From the NCBI GenBank assembly GCA_963756365.1, contig CAVWNF010000003.1, forward strand, positions 1,860,001 through 1,924,000: DNA of 64,000 nucleotides, read 5' to 3'. Positions within the stretch are counted from its first letter, which is position 1. Each line of letters begins with the position of its first letter. Shown piece by piece: positions 10,706 to 19,324 of this stretch. This DNA comes from WHTI01 sp963756365. GTDB taxonomy: Bacteria > Actinomycetota > CADDZG01 > WHSQ01. Position numbers and translations under genes: made by a program. The notes beneath the pieces were generated by a model that was not told where the DNA came from, searched no databases, and was given only the letters and a program-made list of their open reading frames with translations.

Positions 10706-11704
10706 TCAGGAATCGAGAAGGATCGAGCGAAGAGACTGGAACGACTCGAGACACTTCCCGGCGCCGTTGACGACCGCCTCGAGAGGTTGGTCGGTGATGT
10801 GCACCGGCACCTCCGTTTCTTGCGACAACAACATGTCGAATCCCTTGAGCATCGAGCCACCACCGGTGAGCGTTATCCCATTCGTCAGGACATCCTGGAC
10901 GAGGTCGGGTGGTGAGCCGCCTATGCAATCGACCACCGCTGCCAGCACCGCCTTCACCTGCTCCGAGATCGCTTCACGGATCTCCTCGGAAGTGATGTCG
11001 ATGGTCTTGGGCATGCCCGTCGCGAGATCGCGCCCTCGCAGCTCCGCGGTCAACTCCTCAGACAGAGGGAACGCCGACGCGATCGTCATCTTGATCCTCT
11101 CGGCGGTTCGTTCACCGATCGAGATCGCGTACTCCTTGCGAACGTGATTGATGATCGCCGCGTCGAAGTCGAATCCCCCAACCCTGATAGCCGAGTTGGT
11201 GACGATGCCGCCCATCGAGATGAGAGCAACCTCACTCGTTCCACCACCGACATCGACGATGAGTGACCCAAGCGGTTCGTGGATCGGAAGGTTGGCGCCG
11301 ATCGCAGCCGCTATCGGCTCCTCGATCAGATGGCACGAGCGGGCACCAGCAGAAACCGTTGCTTCCTCGACCGCCCGCCGTTCGACCTCGGTAAGTGCGG
11401 AGGTAACGCAGACGAGCACCTTCGGACGAGACAACCGACTGACTCCTGCCTTCTGCAGGATCAGTCGGATCATGCGCTCGGTGATGTCGAAGTCGGTGAT
11501 CGCACCGTTCCTGAGCGGACGCACGGCGACGATGTAGCCAGGGGTGCGGCCGATCATCTGCCACGCTTCCTCGCCCATCGCAAGGACCGCGCCCGTCTCG
11601 CGATTGAGCGCGATGACGGATGGCTCCGCGAAGAGGATGCCGTGGCCCTTCTGATAAACGAGGGTGTTGGCCGTCCCCAGATCGATCGCGAGATCTCTCG
11701 CCAT
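10706..11704 (-). CDS. mreB: Rod shape-determining protein MreB
   Basis: 332 residues, the normal MreB length. Actin-fold nucleotide motifs are intact: phosphate-1 DLGTANTLVY at the N-terminus, phosphate-2 IVDVGGGTSEVAL, and adenosine motif LTGGGSMLKG. MreB forms membrane-bound filaments that organise lateral wall synthesis. No mreC, mreD or rodA lies beside it, which is uncommon for a classical mre operon. It could therefore be an MreB paralogue, but similarity in motif spacing and length favours true MreB. It is 12 bases downstream of a small membrane-protein gene in the same direction. Confidence 0.92.
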   Translation of the reverse strand: MARDLAIDLGTANTLVYQKGHGILFAEPSVIALNRETGAVLAMGEEAWQMIGRTPGYIVAVRPLRNGAITDFDITERMIRLILQKAGVSRLSRPKVLVCVTSALTEVERRAVEEATVSAGARSCHLIEEPIAAAIGANLPIHEPLGSLIVDVGGGTSEVALISMGGIVTNSAIRVGGFDFDAAIINHVRKEYAISIGERTAERIKMTIASAFPLSEELTAELRGRDLATGMPKTIDITSEEIREAISEQVKAVLAAVVDCIGGSPPDLVQDVLTNGITLTGGGSMLKGFDMLLSQETEVPVHITDQPLEAVVNGAGKCLESFQSLRSILLDS

Positions 11705-11715
11705 TGGCCTGCTGT

Positions 11716-12009
11716 CTACTCGAAGGAGTGAGCCCGCATGCTGCGGCGCTCCTGGATGCGCTGGCGCGCTGCTGCCCTGCGCTCGGCGTCGAGACCCTTC
11801 GTATCGCGCCGCCCAGACACTGTTCGGGAGCGGCGCGGCCCCACCGGGGCCGACGTGGGGGTGCGTAGGGGAGTGCCCTGCGAGATCGCCTCAAGGCCGG
11901 TTCGGAACCCCTCGACGGACTGCAGCTCGTTCTGTTTCTTGCGGTGAGCGATCATGAGCCGGGTCATGCCTGCAGCACCCAGCAACAACAACAGGATCAG
12001 ATAGGTCAC
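11716..12009 (-). CDS. Small single-pass membrane protein, unknown function
   Basis: 97 residues: a Leu-rich N-terminal membrane helix (YLILLLLLGAAGM) followed by a strongly basic cytoplasmic tail rich in Arg, Gln and Ala. No recognisable domain. It ends 12 bases before mreB, so the two are probably cotranscribed; a role at the membrane near MreB is only a guess. The reading frame is consistent with neighbouring codon use and starts at ATG. Confidence 0.6.
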   Translation of the reverse strand: MTYLILLLLLGAAGMTRLMIAHRKKQNELQSVEGFRTGLEAISQGTPLRTPTSAPVGPRRSRTVSGRRDTKGLDAERRAAARQRIQERRSMRAHSFE

Positions 12010-12150
12010 TTCTTCTCTCCTAAACGGTCGTCTGCGTCCCGGAATTCTCCCGGGCGGCGTTCGGATGCGCTTACCTGGTGCGCTCCGTGGATCCTCATCG
12101 GATCCCGGGAACTGCCGACGCGCGAGGGTAGCAGACCCCCGCTTCTGGGG

Positions 12151-13227
12151 TCAGATTCGGGCTGGAGACCGGCGCCGACGCAAAGCGGCCACTCCGATCG
12201 CCGCCCCTACGAGTCCGACCGAAGCCATGGCCCCCTTAGCTAGGTCGCCCTTCCGGAACCGGCCATTCCCGAGCCTGATGTAGTCGCGGGTGCGTTCGAC
12301 CGCCTCCCGGAGGGTCTCGCCACTGGACCGCTCGCAGGTGAAGCCTGCATCCTCGAGCTTGGCGGGGGAAACGACCCACGGGTGCATGACGTAATGGAGC
12401 ATCCCTGCCGGCGCCTCGCCGATCCCGAGTGACCACATCTTCTCGGCCACGCTGAACGCGGCCGACTCCGCGATCTCTGCGTTGCGGCGACCGATGATCG
12501 CATTCGCTTCTTCCCACGAGAGCCATCCGTTCGGAGCCAGGTTGTAGGGGCCGTCGAGGTCGTTGTCGACCGCGAACCGAAGAGCCCCGCCGACGTCATC
12601 TTCGTGGACGAACTGGAAGGGGGGCCGGTAACCCTTGACGCCCATGACGACCGGCATCTCGAGGAGGTGCGACCACGCATTGTCGACGTGGGGGCCGAAT
12701 ACGATCGCGGGGCGGAACACGGTCATGATGACGTCCGGATACTCGTCCCGGAACTCCTTAACGACGTACTCAACCTCGAGCTTGTGCGCCGGGTACGAGA
12801 AGTCGAGGTTCGCTCGCAGAGGAGAGGTTTCGGTGAGGGGGACGTCGTTGTCTGGATGAGCCCCGTACGCGGTCGCCGACGATGTGTAGACGACCTTCCT
12901 GACCCCGGCGGCGCCGGCACACCTGAAAACGTTCTGTGAGCCGTTCACATTGATGTCGCGCATCTCGGTCTCGTCCTTGATCGGATCCATGACGAAGGCG
13001 AGGTGCACCACCGTGTCCACACCGCTCAGTCGCGCTCCGAGTGCTTCGCTGCGCACATCAAGGGAATCGAAGACGAACTTTTCGTGGCGGAATGACGGTG
13101 GGATGACGTCGAAGCCGAGAACCCGGTCGATCTCATCGCTCGAGCAGAGCTGGCGCACGAGTCGCCCGGCGAGATAGCCGGACGCTCCGGTGATCGCTAC
13201 CGTGCGCTTCTGCTCCCGGGGGCTCAT
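12151..13227 (-). CDS. NAD-dependent epimerase/dehydratase (extended SDR)
   Basis: 358 residues. Rossmann glycine motif TGASGYLAGRLV near residue 15, downstream DVRSEALGARL and VVHLAFVMDP, and the SDR active site with Ser/Thr (YTSSATAYG) and YPAHK providing Tyr and Lys. Extended SDRs of this kind act on nucleotide sugars or similar substrates; the exact one is not readable. Unusually, the C-terminus ends with a hydrophobic segment (GAMASVGLVGAAIGVAAL) and RRRR, suggesting a membrane tail anchor. It is divergent from the DUF2342 gene, with about 68 bases between starts. Confidence 0.82.
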   Translation of the reverse strand: MSPREQKRTVAITGASGYLAGRLVRQLCSSDEIDRVLGFDVIPPSFRHEKFVFDSLDVRSEALGARLSGVDTVVHLAFVMDPIKDETEMRDINVNGSQNVFRCAGAAGVRKVVYTSSATAYGAHPDNDVPLTETSPLRANLDFSYPAHKLEVEYVVKEFRDEYPDVIMTVFRPAIVFGPHVDNAWSHLLEMPVVMGVKGYRPPFQFVHEDDVGGALRFAVDNDLDGPYNLAPNGWLSWEEANAIIGRRNAEIAESAAFSVAEKMWSLGIGEAPAGMLHYVMHPWVVSPAKLEDAGFTCERSSGETLREAVERTRDYIRLGNGRFRKGDLAKGAMASVGLVGAAIGVAALRRRRSPARI

Positions 13228-13295
13228 ATATCGAGGGTAACCGCCGGGCGATCCGGCCGCTCACGCATCCGATCAAGGCGCGTAAGCTGGCCAGC

Positions 13296-14438
13296 ATGAG
13301 TGGACAGGAACCCTTCGGAGACATCCCTCTCTTCCGCGAGATCCAGCGACTCCTCGCGTCCGGCGGAGGTCCGATCAACTACGAGATCCTCGGTCAGGTA
13401 GCGGCATCTGTAGCAGCGGAGGGGAACGCTGAGGTCGCAACCGATCAAGCGGATACGCGGGCGCTCGCCGAGACCGTCCACTCCGCCGAGACGCTGCTCG
13501 CCGGCTACACGAGGGTGACGATCGATGAACCGAACCAGATACGCACCCTGACGCGCTCGGGATGGATCCAGACCGCGATCCCCGGATGGAAGTGGCTCCT
13601 CGAACCCTTGGCTGCTCGTTTCACCGAGCAGATGTCGGACATGGGCCCGGAGCAAGAGCAGGCGGGGATGCAGGTTGCGATGGGTCAGATCGCACCTCTC
13701 CTGATGGGCATGCAGGGCGGTGCCCTGGTGGGCCATCTGGCTAGAGAGGTCCTCGGCCGCTACGACCTCCCCCTCCCGTACGACGACGACGGCAGGCTGT
13801 TCGTCGTCGCTTCGAACGCCGCTCAGGTGGCCGCCGAGTACAGCCTCGATGGATCGACCCTGCGCCGCTGGCTTGCCCTCCAAGAGACTGCGCGTTCGGT
13901 CGTGTCCTCCGCCGCCCCGTGGAGCGAGCGCTACTGGCGAAGTCTTCTCATCGAGGTCGTCGAATCGACGGAGATCGATATCGGTGACCTCGAACGCAGG
14001 CTCACCGAGCTTCAGTCAGGCGGGATCGAGGCGATGCAGGAGGGCTTCGGCCCGGACGGCTCGCTTCCCGTCGTGCCAACCGAGCGTCACCGCCTGGCGC
14101 TCGATCGGATCAACGCCTTCCTCACGATGTTCGAAGGCTACGCGCGCCACGCGGCTCGCCAGGTAGCCGATGCGGTCATGGGCGACGTGACGATCATCGA
14201 GGAGGCGATGTCGCGACGGGCGGCTTCACCCAGCGACGGAGAGTCGATGCTCGCGAGTGTCCTCGGACTCACGGTGGACAGAAAGCTCGAGGCGGCTGGC
14301 GAAACGTTCTGTGCGGCCGCGGTGAAGCTCAAGGGGATCGCCTTCCTCAACAGGGTGTGGGAAGCGCCCGACAACCTGCCGTCGCTCGATGAGATCAAGG
14401 ATCCGTTCGCGTGGATGGAACGTCTCGAGCAGGACTAG
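13296..14438 (+). CDS. DUF2342 (Zincin_2) family protein lacking the zinc-binding HExxH
   Basis: 380 residues. Family features are present: DEPNQIRTLTRSGWIQ, a helical Gly/Met-rich middle (AMGQIAPLLMGMQGGALVGHLAREVLGRYDLPLP) and a C-terminal core. DUF2342 proteins normally have an HExxH zinc motif in the helix after the strand carrying the family signature. Here that helix reads LALQETARSVV: residues 196-200 are Q-E-T-A-R (codons at 13881-13895), so both His ligands are replaced while the Glu remains. The protein is thus predicted to be a non-catalytic member. Some family members occur with F420 genes; in M. tuberculosis the homologue Rv3195 adjoins the PDZ-Lon and UPF0182 genes. Start ATG is 68 bases from the divergent SDR start. 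Confidence 0.8.
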   Translation: MSGQEPFGDIPLFREIQRLLASGGGPINYEILGQVAASVAAEGNAEVATDQADTRALAETVHSAETLLAGYTRVTIDEPNQIRTLTRSGWIQTAIPGWKWLLEPLAARFTEQMSDMGPEQEQAGMQVAMGQIAPLLMGMQGGALVGHLAREVLGRYDLPLPYDDDGRLFVVASNAAQVAAEYSLDGSTLRRWLALQETARSVVSSAAPWSERYWRSLLIEVVESTEIDIGDLERRLTELQSGGIEAMQEGFGPDGSLPVVPTERHRLALDRINAFLTMFEGYARHAARQVADAVMGDVTIIEEAMSRRAASPSDGESMLASVLGLTVDRKLEAAGETFCAAAVKLKGIAFLNRVWEAPDNLPSLDEIKDPFAWMERLEQD

Positions 14439-14449
14439 CAGGTCAACGC

Positions 14450-15170
14450 CTAGGAGCGCTCGAGCCTCTGTTCGAGGGCGAGCTTGAACATCTCGGTCCG
14501 GTTCAAGGTGAGCACTAAGTCCTCTCCGAAAGCTTCGAAGAAGGCTTCGACCTGCGACGAATGACGACGGAGCGCGTTCTGCTTCTGCGTCAGGAGGTCA
14601 GGAGGAACATCGAAATCGATCGAGAGGAACTCTCGGGGCGTGGTCCGCGGCGAGCCCGGCGAGAACACCGCGTCCCTCACTTCAACATCGAGAGCTTCGA
14701 GCCACTCAGGCGTTAAAGTGGCGTAGTGAAGTTGAGCGCCGCGCTTAGCGCCGCGCTGGAAGGCCTCGGTGGCCCAGGTCGAAACCGCTTGGTGATCGAG
14801 GTGACCGGTGAGCCCGTCGGGTGGGAACGTGAGAACGGTGTCGGGATCGACCGCTCTGATGATGCCCTCGAGCTTCCCGACCGCCTCTTCGAAGTCGACC
14901 CACTGGCACTGGCCGTCTTCGTAGTCGAGCCACATCAGCTCAACGACTCCGACGGCATCCAGCGCGCCAGCTAGTTCTTGCTCTCGGGTCCGTCCCAGAA
15001 CCTCGGGAGGGAACCTCTCTGGATCGGAAGTGCCTGCCTGACCGCGGGTCGCCATCGCGACCACGACTCGGTTGCCCTGGAACCTCGCCCGCGCCATCAA
15101 CCCCGCGCTCGAGGTACGTCTCATCATCGGGATGAGCCCAAACGCCGAGGATCGTTCCGATCTCACTCAC
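14450..15170 (-). CDS. PIG-L family N-deacetylase (one frameshift)
   Basis: About 240 residues across a one-base shift near 15105-15115. The GTG start at 15170 gives MSEIGTILGVWAHPDDETYL, with the diagnostic AHPDDE metal motif; the frame then changes at CTCGAGCGCGGGG to continue as SAGLMARARFQGNRVVVAMATRGQAG. A second metal motif, GHLDHQAV, supplies a His and Asp. PIG-L enzymes remove acetyl groups from GlcNAc-linked substrates, including MshB/Mca of mycothiol metabolism in actinobacteria; the substrate here is not settled. It is convergent with the DUF2342 gene, 11 bases apart. Confidence 0.85.
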
Positions 15171-15246
15171 ACGAGCAGTATGTCGCCCTCGACCAACCGA
15201 CGCTAATCAGCGCGTGTGCATACCTCGGATCTGGCCTCCTGCAGGG

Positions 15247-15732
15247 CTAAACCGGGACGATCTCCGCCTCGGGTACGCCGTTCTCGATCCACAGGAGGGC
15301 CATCGATTCGTGGGGGGATGTGCGCTTCCAGGTGGGGCTTCCCGGGTTGAGGAGCAACAAACCGTCCTCGTCCTCGTTGCACGGGATGTGCGAGTGCCCG
15401 AACAGGACGACCCGTGCCTCCGGGAACCGAGCGCGCATCCGGGAGCGGCGCGCCTTGGCGACCCCCGAATCGTGGATCATGCCGATCGTCACTCCCCCGA
15501 GTTCGATCTCCGCGGTGTCCGTCGCGCCCCAGTGCCTGATCTCCGGCCCGTCGCAGTTGCCCATCACCACGGTCACGGGCGCGAAGGTCTGCAGCTCGTC
15601 GAGCAGAACCGGGTCGCAGACATCACCTGCATGAAGGATGTGGTCCGCGGTTTCGACGTACGGCCACGCCCCCGGAGGTAACGGACGAGACGCCCCGTAG
15701 GTATGTGTGTCGGAGAGGACTACTACCTTCGT
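15247..15732 (-). CDS. Metallophosphoesterase, YfcE/MJ0936-like; unusual start
   Basis: About 162 residues. Calcineurin-type phosphoesterase motifs: LSDTH near residue 6, HAGDVCD, GNCDG, and GHSHIP near the end, so all five metal-binding blocks are present. The frame begins right after a TGA (15736-15738) with codons GAC-ACG-AAG-GTA-GTA-GTC, and there is no ATG, GTG or TTG before DTH. Either an ACG starts translation (giving MKVVVLSDTH), or the original base was ATG and one base is wrong. The next in-frame GTG (15576) would delete the metal-binding N-terminus. It follows the MoeB fusion gene by a few bases and shares its direction. Confidence 0.8.
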   Translation of the reverse strand, partial: TKVVVLSDTHTYGASRPLPPGAWPYVETADHILHAGDVCDPVLLDELQTFAPVTVVMGNCDGPEIRHWGATDTAEIELGGVTIGMIHDSGVAKARRSRMRARFPEARVVLFGHSHIPCNEDEDGLLLLNPGSPTWKRTSPHESMALLWIENGVPEAEIVPV

Positions 15733-15735
15733 GTC

Positions 15736-16860
15736 TCAGGCCTTTACGAGTACGTCGCCACACACCGGGCATGCCGGGTCCTTGCGGACCTTCACCTCGG
15801 CGAAGCGGGTCGACTGGGCATCGAACGTAAGCAGTCGGCCCGCCAGTGGCTCGCCGTAACCGACGAGCAGCTTCAAGGCCTCGTTCGCCTGCAAGGTTCC
15901 AACGATCCCTGGCAACACACCGAGGACTCCCGCCTCGCTGCAGGACGGAGCCAACTCGGGAGGCGGTGCCTCTGGATACAGGCACCTGTAGCAGGGTCCT
16001 TCGTGAGGGATGAAGGTCGAAACCATCCCCTCGAAGCGGAAGATCGATCCGTGTACGACCGGCTTTCCCAGGGGGACCGCCGCGTCGTTGACGATGTAGC
16101 GAGTATCGAAGTTGTCGGTTCCATCGACGATGACGTCGTACTGGGCGATCAGTTCGGACGCGTTAGACGCATCGAGCCGGAACGCGTGGATCTCGACATT
16201 GACGTCGGGATTGATGCCCTTGATGGTCTGCATCGCGGACTCGGCCTTGAGGGTGCCCACTCTGTCGGTCGAGTGGATGACCTGACGCTGCAGGTTGCTC
16301 TCCTCTACGACGTCGGAGTCGATCACGCCGATCGTCCCCACACCAGCTGCCGCGAGATAGAGAAGTGCGGGAGAACCCAGTCCGCCGGCACCGATCACGA
16401 GCACCTTCGAGTCGAGCAGTTTGAGCTGACCCTTCTCGCCGACCTGCGGAAGGATGATGTGGCGTGCGTAGCGGTCGCGCTCGGACGCGTCGAGCATGCG
16501 GGGGATCTTGAAATCGAACCCGAGGTCCTTCCAGCGCCCGAAACCGCCACTCATCGAGGAGACATCCGTGTAGCCAAGCTCGGTCAGGGTCTTCGCTGCG
16601 AACGCGCTACGCACACCGGAGGCGCAGTAGACGATCACCGGAGTGTCCTTGTCCGGAACCACGTCCTCAACACGAGACTCGAAGTGGGCGCGGGAGAGAT
16701 GCGAGGCGTTGGGAACGATCCCGTTCTGCACCTCATCCTGCTCACGCACGTCGAGGAGGCGCACGTTCTCGCCACTCTCCAGGCGCGTGTGAACGTCCTC
16801 GGGGGTCACTTCTTGGATCTGTTGCTTGATCTGCTTAAGGAGGTCTCTGAAATTCGCCAT
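15736..16860 (-). CDS. moeB: Rhodanese-MoeB/ThiF adenylyltransferase fusion
   Basis: 374 residues. Residues ~15-115 are a rhodanese domain with active-site Cys79 in VYCASGVRS and LLDVRE; residues ~120-370 are an E1-like adenylyltransferase: ERYARH-type DRYARHIILPQVG, ATP-binding GAGGLGSPALLYLAAAGVG, DxDxVxxSNLQRQ-type motif EESNLQRQ, and CYRCLYP plus CPVCGD zinc pairs. It activates the C-terminus of ubiquitin-like sulfur carriers and delivers sulfur (MoaD/ThiS/CysO systems). In the well-known MoeZ/Uba4 proteins the rhodanese domain is C-terminal; here it is N-terminal. The partner carrier is not in the window. Confidence 0.88.
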   Translation of the reverse strand: MANFRDLLKQIKQQIQEVTPEDVHTRLESGENVRLLDVREQDEVQNGIVPNASHLSRAHFESRVEDVVPDKDTPVIVYCASGVRSAFAAKTLTELGYTDVSSMSGGFGRWKDLGFDFKIPRMLDASERDRYARHIILPQVGEKGQLKLLDSKVLVIGAGGLGSPALLYLAAAGVGTIGVIDSDVVEESNLQRQVIHSTDRVGTLKAESAMQTIKGINPDVNVEIHAFRLDASNASELIAQYDVIVDGTDNFDTRYIVNDAAVPLGKPVVHGSIFRFEGMVSTFIPHEGPCYRCLYPEAPPPELAPSCSEAGVLGVLPGIVGTLQANEALKLLVGYGEPLAGRLLTFDAQSTRFAEVKVRKDPACPVCGDVLVKA

Positions 16861-16977
16861 GTTCCTACCTTACAATAGTTGTTTAATCCCTGCGACCCGG
16901 ACGAATTAGTTTTGAGGGATGTCTTCCCCGCCGGGCGCTACGCACAACCTCTCGCCCACGACCGGGTATTCCCTACC

Positions 16978-18016
16978 GTGAGGGCGGTCGTGTTCACGGG
17001 GGATGGGGTCGAGGTCTCCGATGTCCCCGCCCCCAAGGTGGTCTCGCCGTCCGATGTCATCGTGAAGGTGAGTCGGACCGCCATATGCGGTTCTGACCTA
17101 CACCTCCTAGATGGGAAGACCCCCGGGATGAGGCCGGGCGGGATCATCGGCCACGAGTTCGTCGGCACGGTCGAGGAGGCGGGGAAGGAAAGCGGTCATG
17201 AAGAAGGGACCCGGGTCCTCGGTTCCTTCCTGATCGTCTGCGGGGTCTGTCCGCGGTGTCGGGCCGCTCGTTTCAACCACTGCGTCGAGCGTCGGGCGCT
17301 CGGGTTAGGGACCCTGACCGGAGACCTCGACGGCGCCCAGGCGGAGTTCGTGCGAGTTCCGAACGCGCGAGTGAACCTCCGACCACTCGACGGGGCTTTC
17401 GCCGAGGTCGATGACGACCGGGCAGTGTTCTGCGGGGATGTGCTGGCGACCGGGGTCTACGCGGCTCACATGGCGGAAGCGGCCCCCGGCCGGACGGTTG
17501 CAGTCATCGGGGGAGGTCCGGTTGGGGCGCTGAGCGCGCTGGCGGCGAAGGCACGGGGTGCCCGGGTGGTCTTGCTCGACCAGGACCCGGAACGGGTTTC
17601 CTTCGCCACGGAGACGCTGGGGCTCGAGGCGGCGGTCGTAGGCGATCCACTCGAGGTCGTTCAGACCGCCCTTGGCGGGCAAGCCGATGCGACGATCGAG
17701 GCGGTGGGCCACACCTCGGCGTTCCGCTCCTCCCTGAAGACGACCGCGGACGGCGGGATCGTCGTGGTGGTCGGCGTCTACGGCACAGAGCGCTACGAGT
17801 TGCCGATGGGCATGGCCTGGATCCGAGCGTTGGACATCCGTTTCGCCGGGATGGCGAACGTGCAGGCTCACTGGTCCGAGGCGCTCGATCGTGTCGCCGA
17901 TGGATCGATCGATCCGAGCGCGACCATCACGCACAGGCTGCCGCTGGACGATGCGGTTGAGGGCTACGAACTCTTCGCGGCGCGCGACAGCCATGAAGGT
18001 GGTGCTAGAGCCGTAA
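16978..18016 (+). CDS. Zinc-dependent alcohol dehydrogenase (MDR family), frameshift at the end
   Basis: About 346 residues. GTG 16978 is chosen because the residues upstream show no conservation and the family starts at RAVVF. Catalytic zinc ligands: Cys in AICGSDLH, GHE motif in IIGHEFVGTV. Structural zinc: CGVCPRCRAARFNHC. Rossmann motif VIGGGPVGALSALAAKARGA split around residue 180. After RDS at about 17985-17995 the frame shifts; in the other frame the sequence reads MKVVLEP and stops at TAA (18014-18016), the typical MDR C-terminus. The uncorrected frame would instead run 160 bases into the TatA gene. Substrate unknown. Convergent with tatA, 3 bases apart. Confidence 0.82.
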
Positions 18017-18019
18017 GGC

Positions 18020-18289
18020 TCAGGCAGACTTCTTCGCTCGCTCGGCCACTACTTCGTCTGCCGACTTGCCGCATCCAGGACAGAACTTCGCGTCCGGGCC
18101 GACCTCTGCCTCGCAGAAGGGGCACGGGCCCTCGATCTCTGCCTCGGTATGGCCCTCGCGGAAACCCTGCTTGAGTTCCTTACCGGCCTGGCCCATCGAT
18201 CGAGCTAGCTCGGGAAGCTTCTTGGCGCCGAACAACAACAGGATGACGAGCAGAACGATGATCCACTCGCCTCCACCGGGGATGCTCAT
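18020..18289 (-). CDS. tatA: TatA/E-like protein with C-terminal zinc ribbon
   Basis: 89 residues. Residues 7-21 are the short TatA membrane helix (GEWIIVLLVILLLFGAKKLPELARSMG across motifs), with the FGAKKLPELAR hinge and amphipathic helix of the twin-arginine translocase pore subunit. The C-terminal part, normally a charged disordered tail, is a zinc ribbon: C56-x2-C59 and C70-x2-C73 (CPFC, FCPGCGK). TatA moves folded proteins over the membrane together with TatC, absent here. The added ribbon is the odd feature. It is convergent with the alcohol dehydrogenase and shares direction with the LLM gene, whose start lies beyond 19300. Confidence 0.82.
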   Translation of the reverse strand: MSIPGGGEWIIVLLVILLLFGAKKLPELARSMGQAGKELKQGFREGHTEAEIEGPCPFCEAEVGPDAKFCPGCGKSADEVVAERAKKSA

Positions 18290-18302
18290 GCACTCCTACC
18301 TC

Positions 18303-19307
18303 TCATGCGATCGCTGGTGCCACTTCGGCTCCGACCAGCTCGACATCTTCTTCATCCGACAGTTGGAACGGGAGAACGCCCAGGGTGCAGACGACCTCCT
18401 CGACGCCCAATTCGGAGAGACGGCCGAGTTGATCGACGACATGATCGACGGTCCCAGCTATCCCTCTCTCTCTGAACTCTTCCCAGGATACTCCTGCACC
18501 CTCGGTAATCACCCCTTTAGGGGTCCGCTCCACCAGCCGCTCGAACCGCCTCGCCAGATCCTTGTCGTCCTTGCCCACCAGGAGGTACGCGCCGACGCTG
18601 CGACGCAGGGTCGCTGGGTCTCGGCTCTGCTCCTCGCATGCGGAGTCGGCGAAGCGGGCACGGTCGGCATAGGTATCCACGTCACCTATCCACGAGAAGT
18701 TCCAACCGTCGGCGACTCGGGCCACGGTTCGAAGCAAGAGATCTCCCTTGCCCCCGACGAAGACCTGGGGGCGGGGGGACTGGACCGGTCCGGGTCGGAC
18801 GATGGCACCATCGATCGTGTAGTGCTCGCCCTTGAAGGTGAGTTCCTCTCCAGCTAGCAAGCGAGAGATGATCTCGACCGCCTCGCCGAGACGACGGATC
18901 CGTGTCCCTGCTCCGTCGAAGGGGATCCCTGCCGCCACGTACTCGGGCTCGTACCACCCCGCGCCGATCCCGAGCTCGAGGCGACCGCCGGAGAGCCGGT
19001 CAAGCGTGGCTGCCATCTTCGCGACGAGGGCCGGGGAGCGCAGATCGTTGCAGAGTGCGAGTGACCCGATCCTCAGCTCGGAGGTCGCCGCCGCAAGCGC
19101 TGCCATGGTGGTCCAGCACTCGAGGGCTCCTTGACGATCCTCCGGGCCCCCGTACTTCCCCCAATCGAGGAACAGGTGATCGGAGACCCACACCGAGGAG
19201 AAGCCCGAGGCCTCAGCCAACCGGGCCACGTCTCTGACGCCCTCCCACGAGACCGGCTCGCCACGTAGGGAAGTGTCGTAATGAGGGAGTGCGAGTCCGA
19301 GGTTCAT
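18303..19307 (-). CDS. LLM class (F420-dependent type) oxidoreductase
   Basis: 334 residues from ATG 19307 (a GTG at 19310 is also possible). The TIM-barrel luciferase-like pattern is clear: LGLALPHYDT, SVWVSDHLFL, the LRIGSLALCNDLRSPALVAKMAATLDRLSGGRLELGIGAGW signature region, and RPQVFVGGKG. In Actinomycetota such enzymes usually use F420 and act on diverse substrates. Gene start is 17 bases from that of the divergent CBS gene, leaving room only for a shared compact promoter. Confidence 0.85.
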   Translation of the reverse strand: MNLGLALPHYDTSLRGEPVSWEGVRDVARLAEASGFSSVWVSDHLFLDWGKYGGPEDRQGALECWTTMAALAAATSELRIGSLALCNDLRSPALVAKMAATLDRLSGGRLELGIGAGWYEPEYVAAGIPFDGAGTRIRRLGEAVEIISRLLAGEELTFKGEHYTIDGAIVRPGPVQSPRPQVFVGGKGDLLLRTVARVADGWNFSWIGDVDTYADRARFADSACEEQSRDPATLRRSVGAYLLVGKDDKDLARRFERLVERTPKGVITEGAGVSWEEFRERGIAGTVDHVVDQLGRLSELGVEEVVCTLGVLPFQLSDEEDVELVGAEVAPAIA

Positions 19308-19313
19308 CACATC

Positions 19314-19323
19314 AGTCTAGAAT
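19314..19323. promoter_or_regulatory. Compact divergent promoter: overlapping -10 elements
   Basis: The 17 bases between the LLM and CBS start codons contain TCTAGA at about 19316-19321. Read on the plus strand it gives TAGAAT (19318-19323), 1 base before ATG 19325 and 7 before an in-frame GTG 19331; on the minus strand it gives TAGACT, 6 bases before ATG 19307. Both match -10 consensus, so both genes may be transcribed leaderless from one symmetric element. Weak -35-like sequence only; inference. Confidence 0.4.
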
Positions 19324-19324
19324 C

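Noticed and set aside
15703..16878. 391-codon plus-strand open frame
   Set aside because: Antisense of the intact rhodanese-MoeB gene, with no domain and Arg/Gly/His bias of a high-GC shadow.
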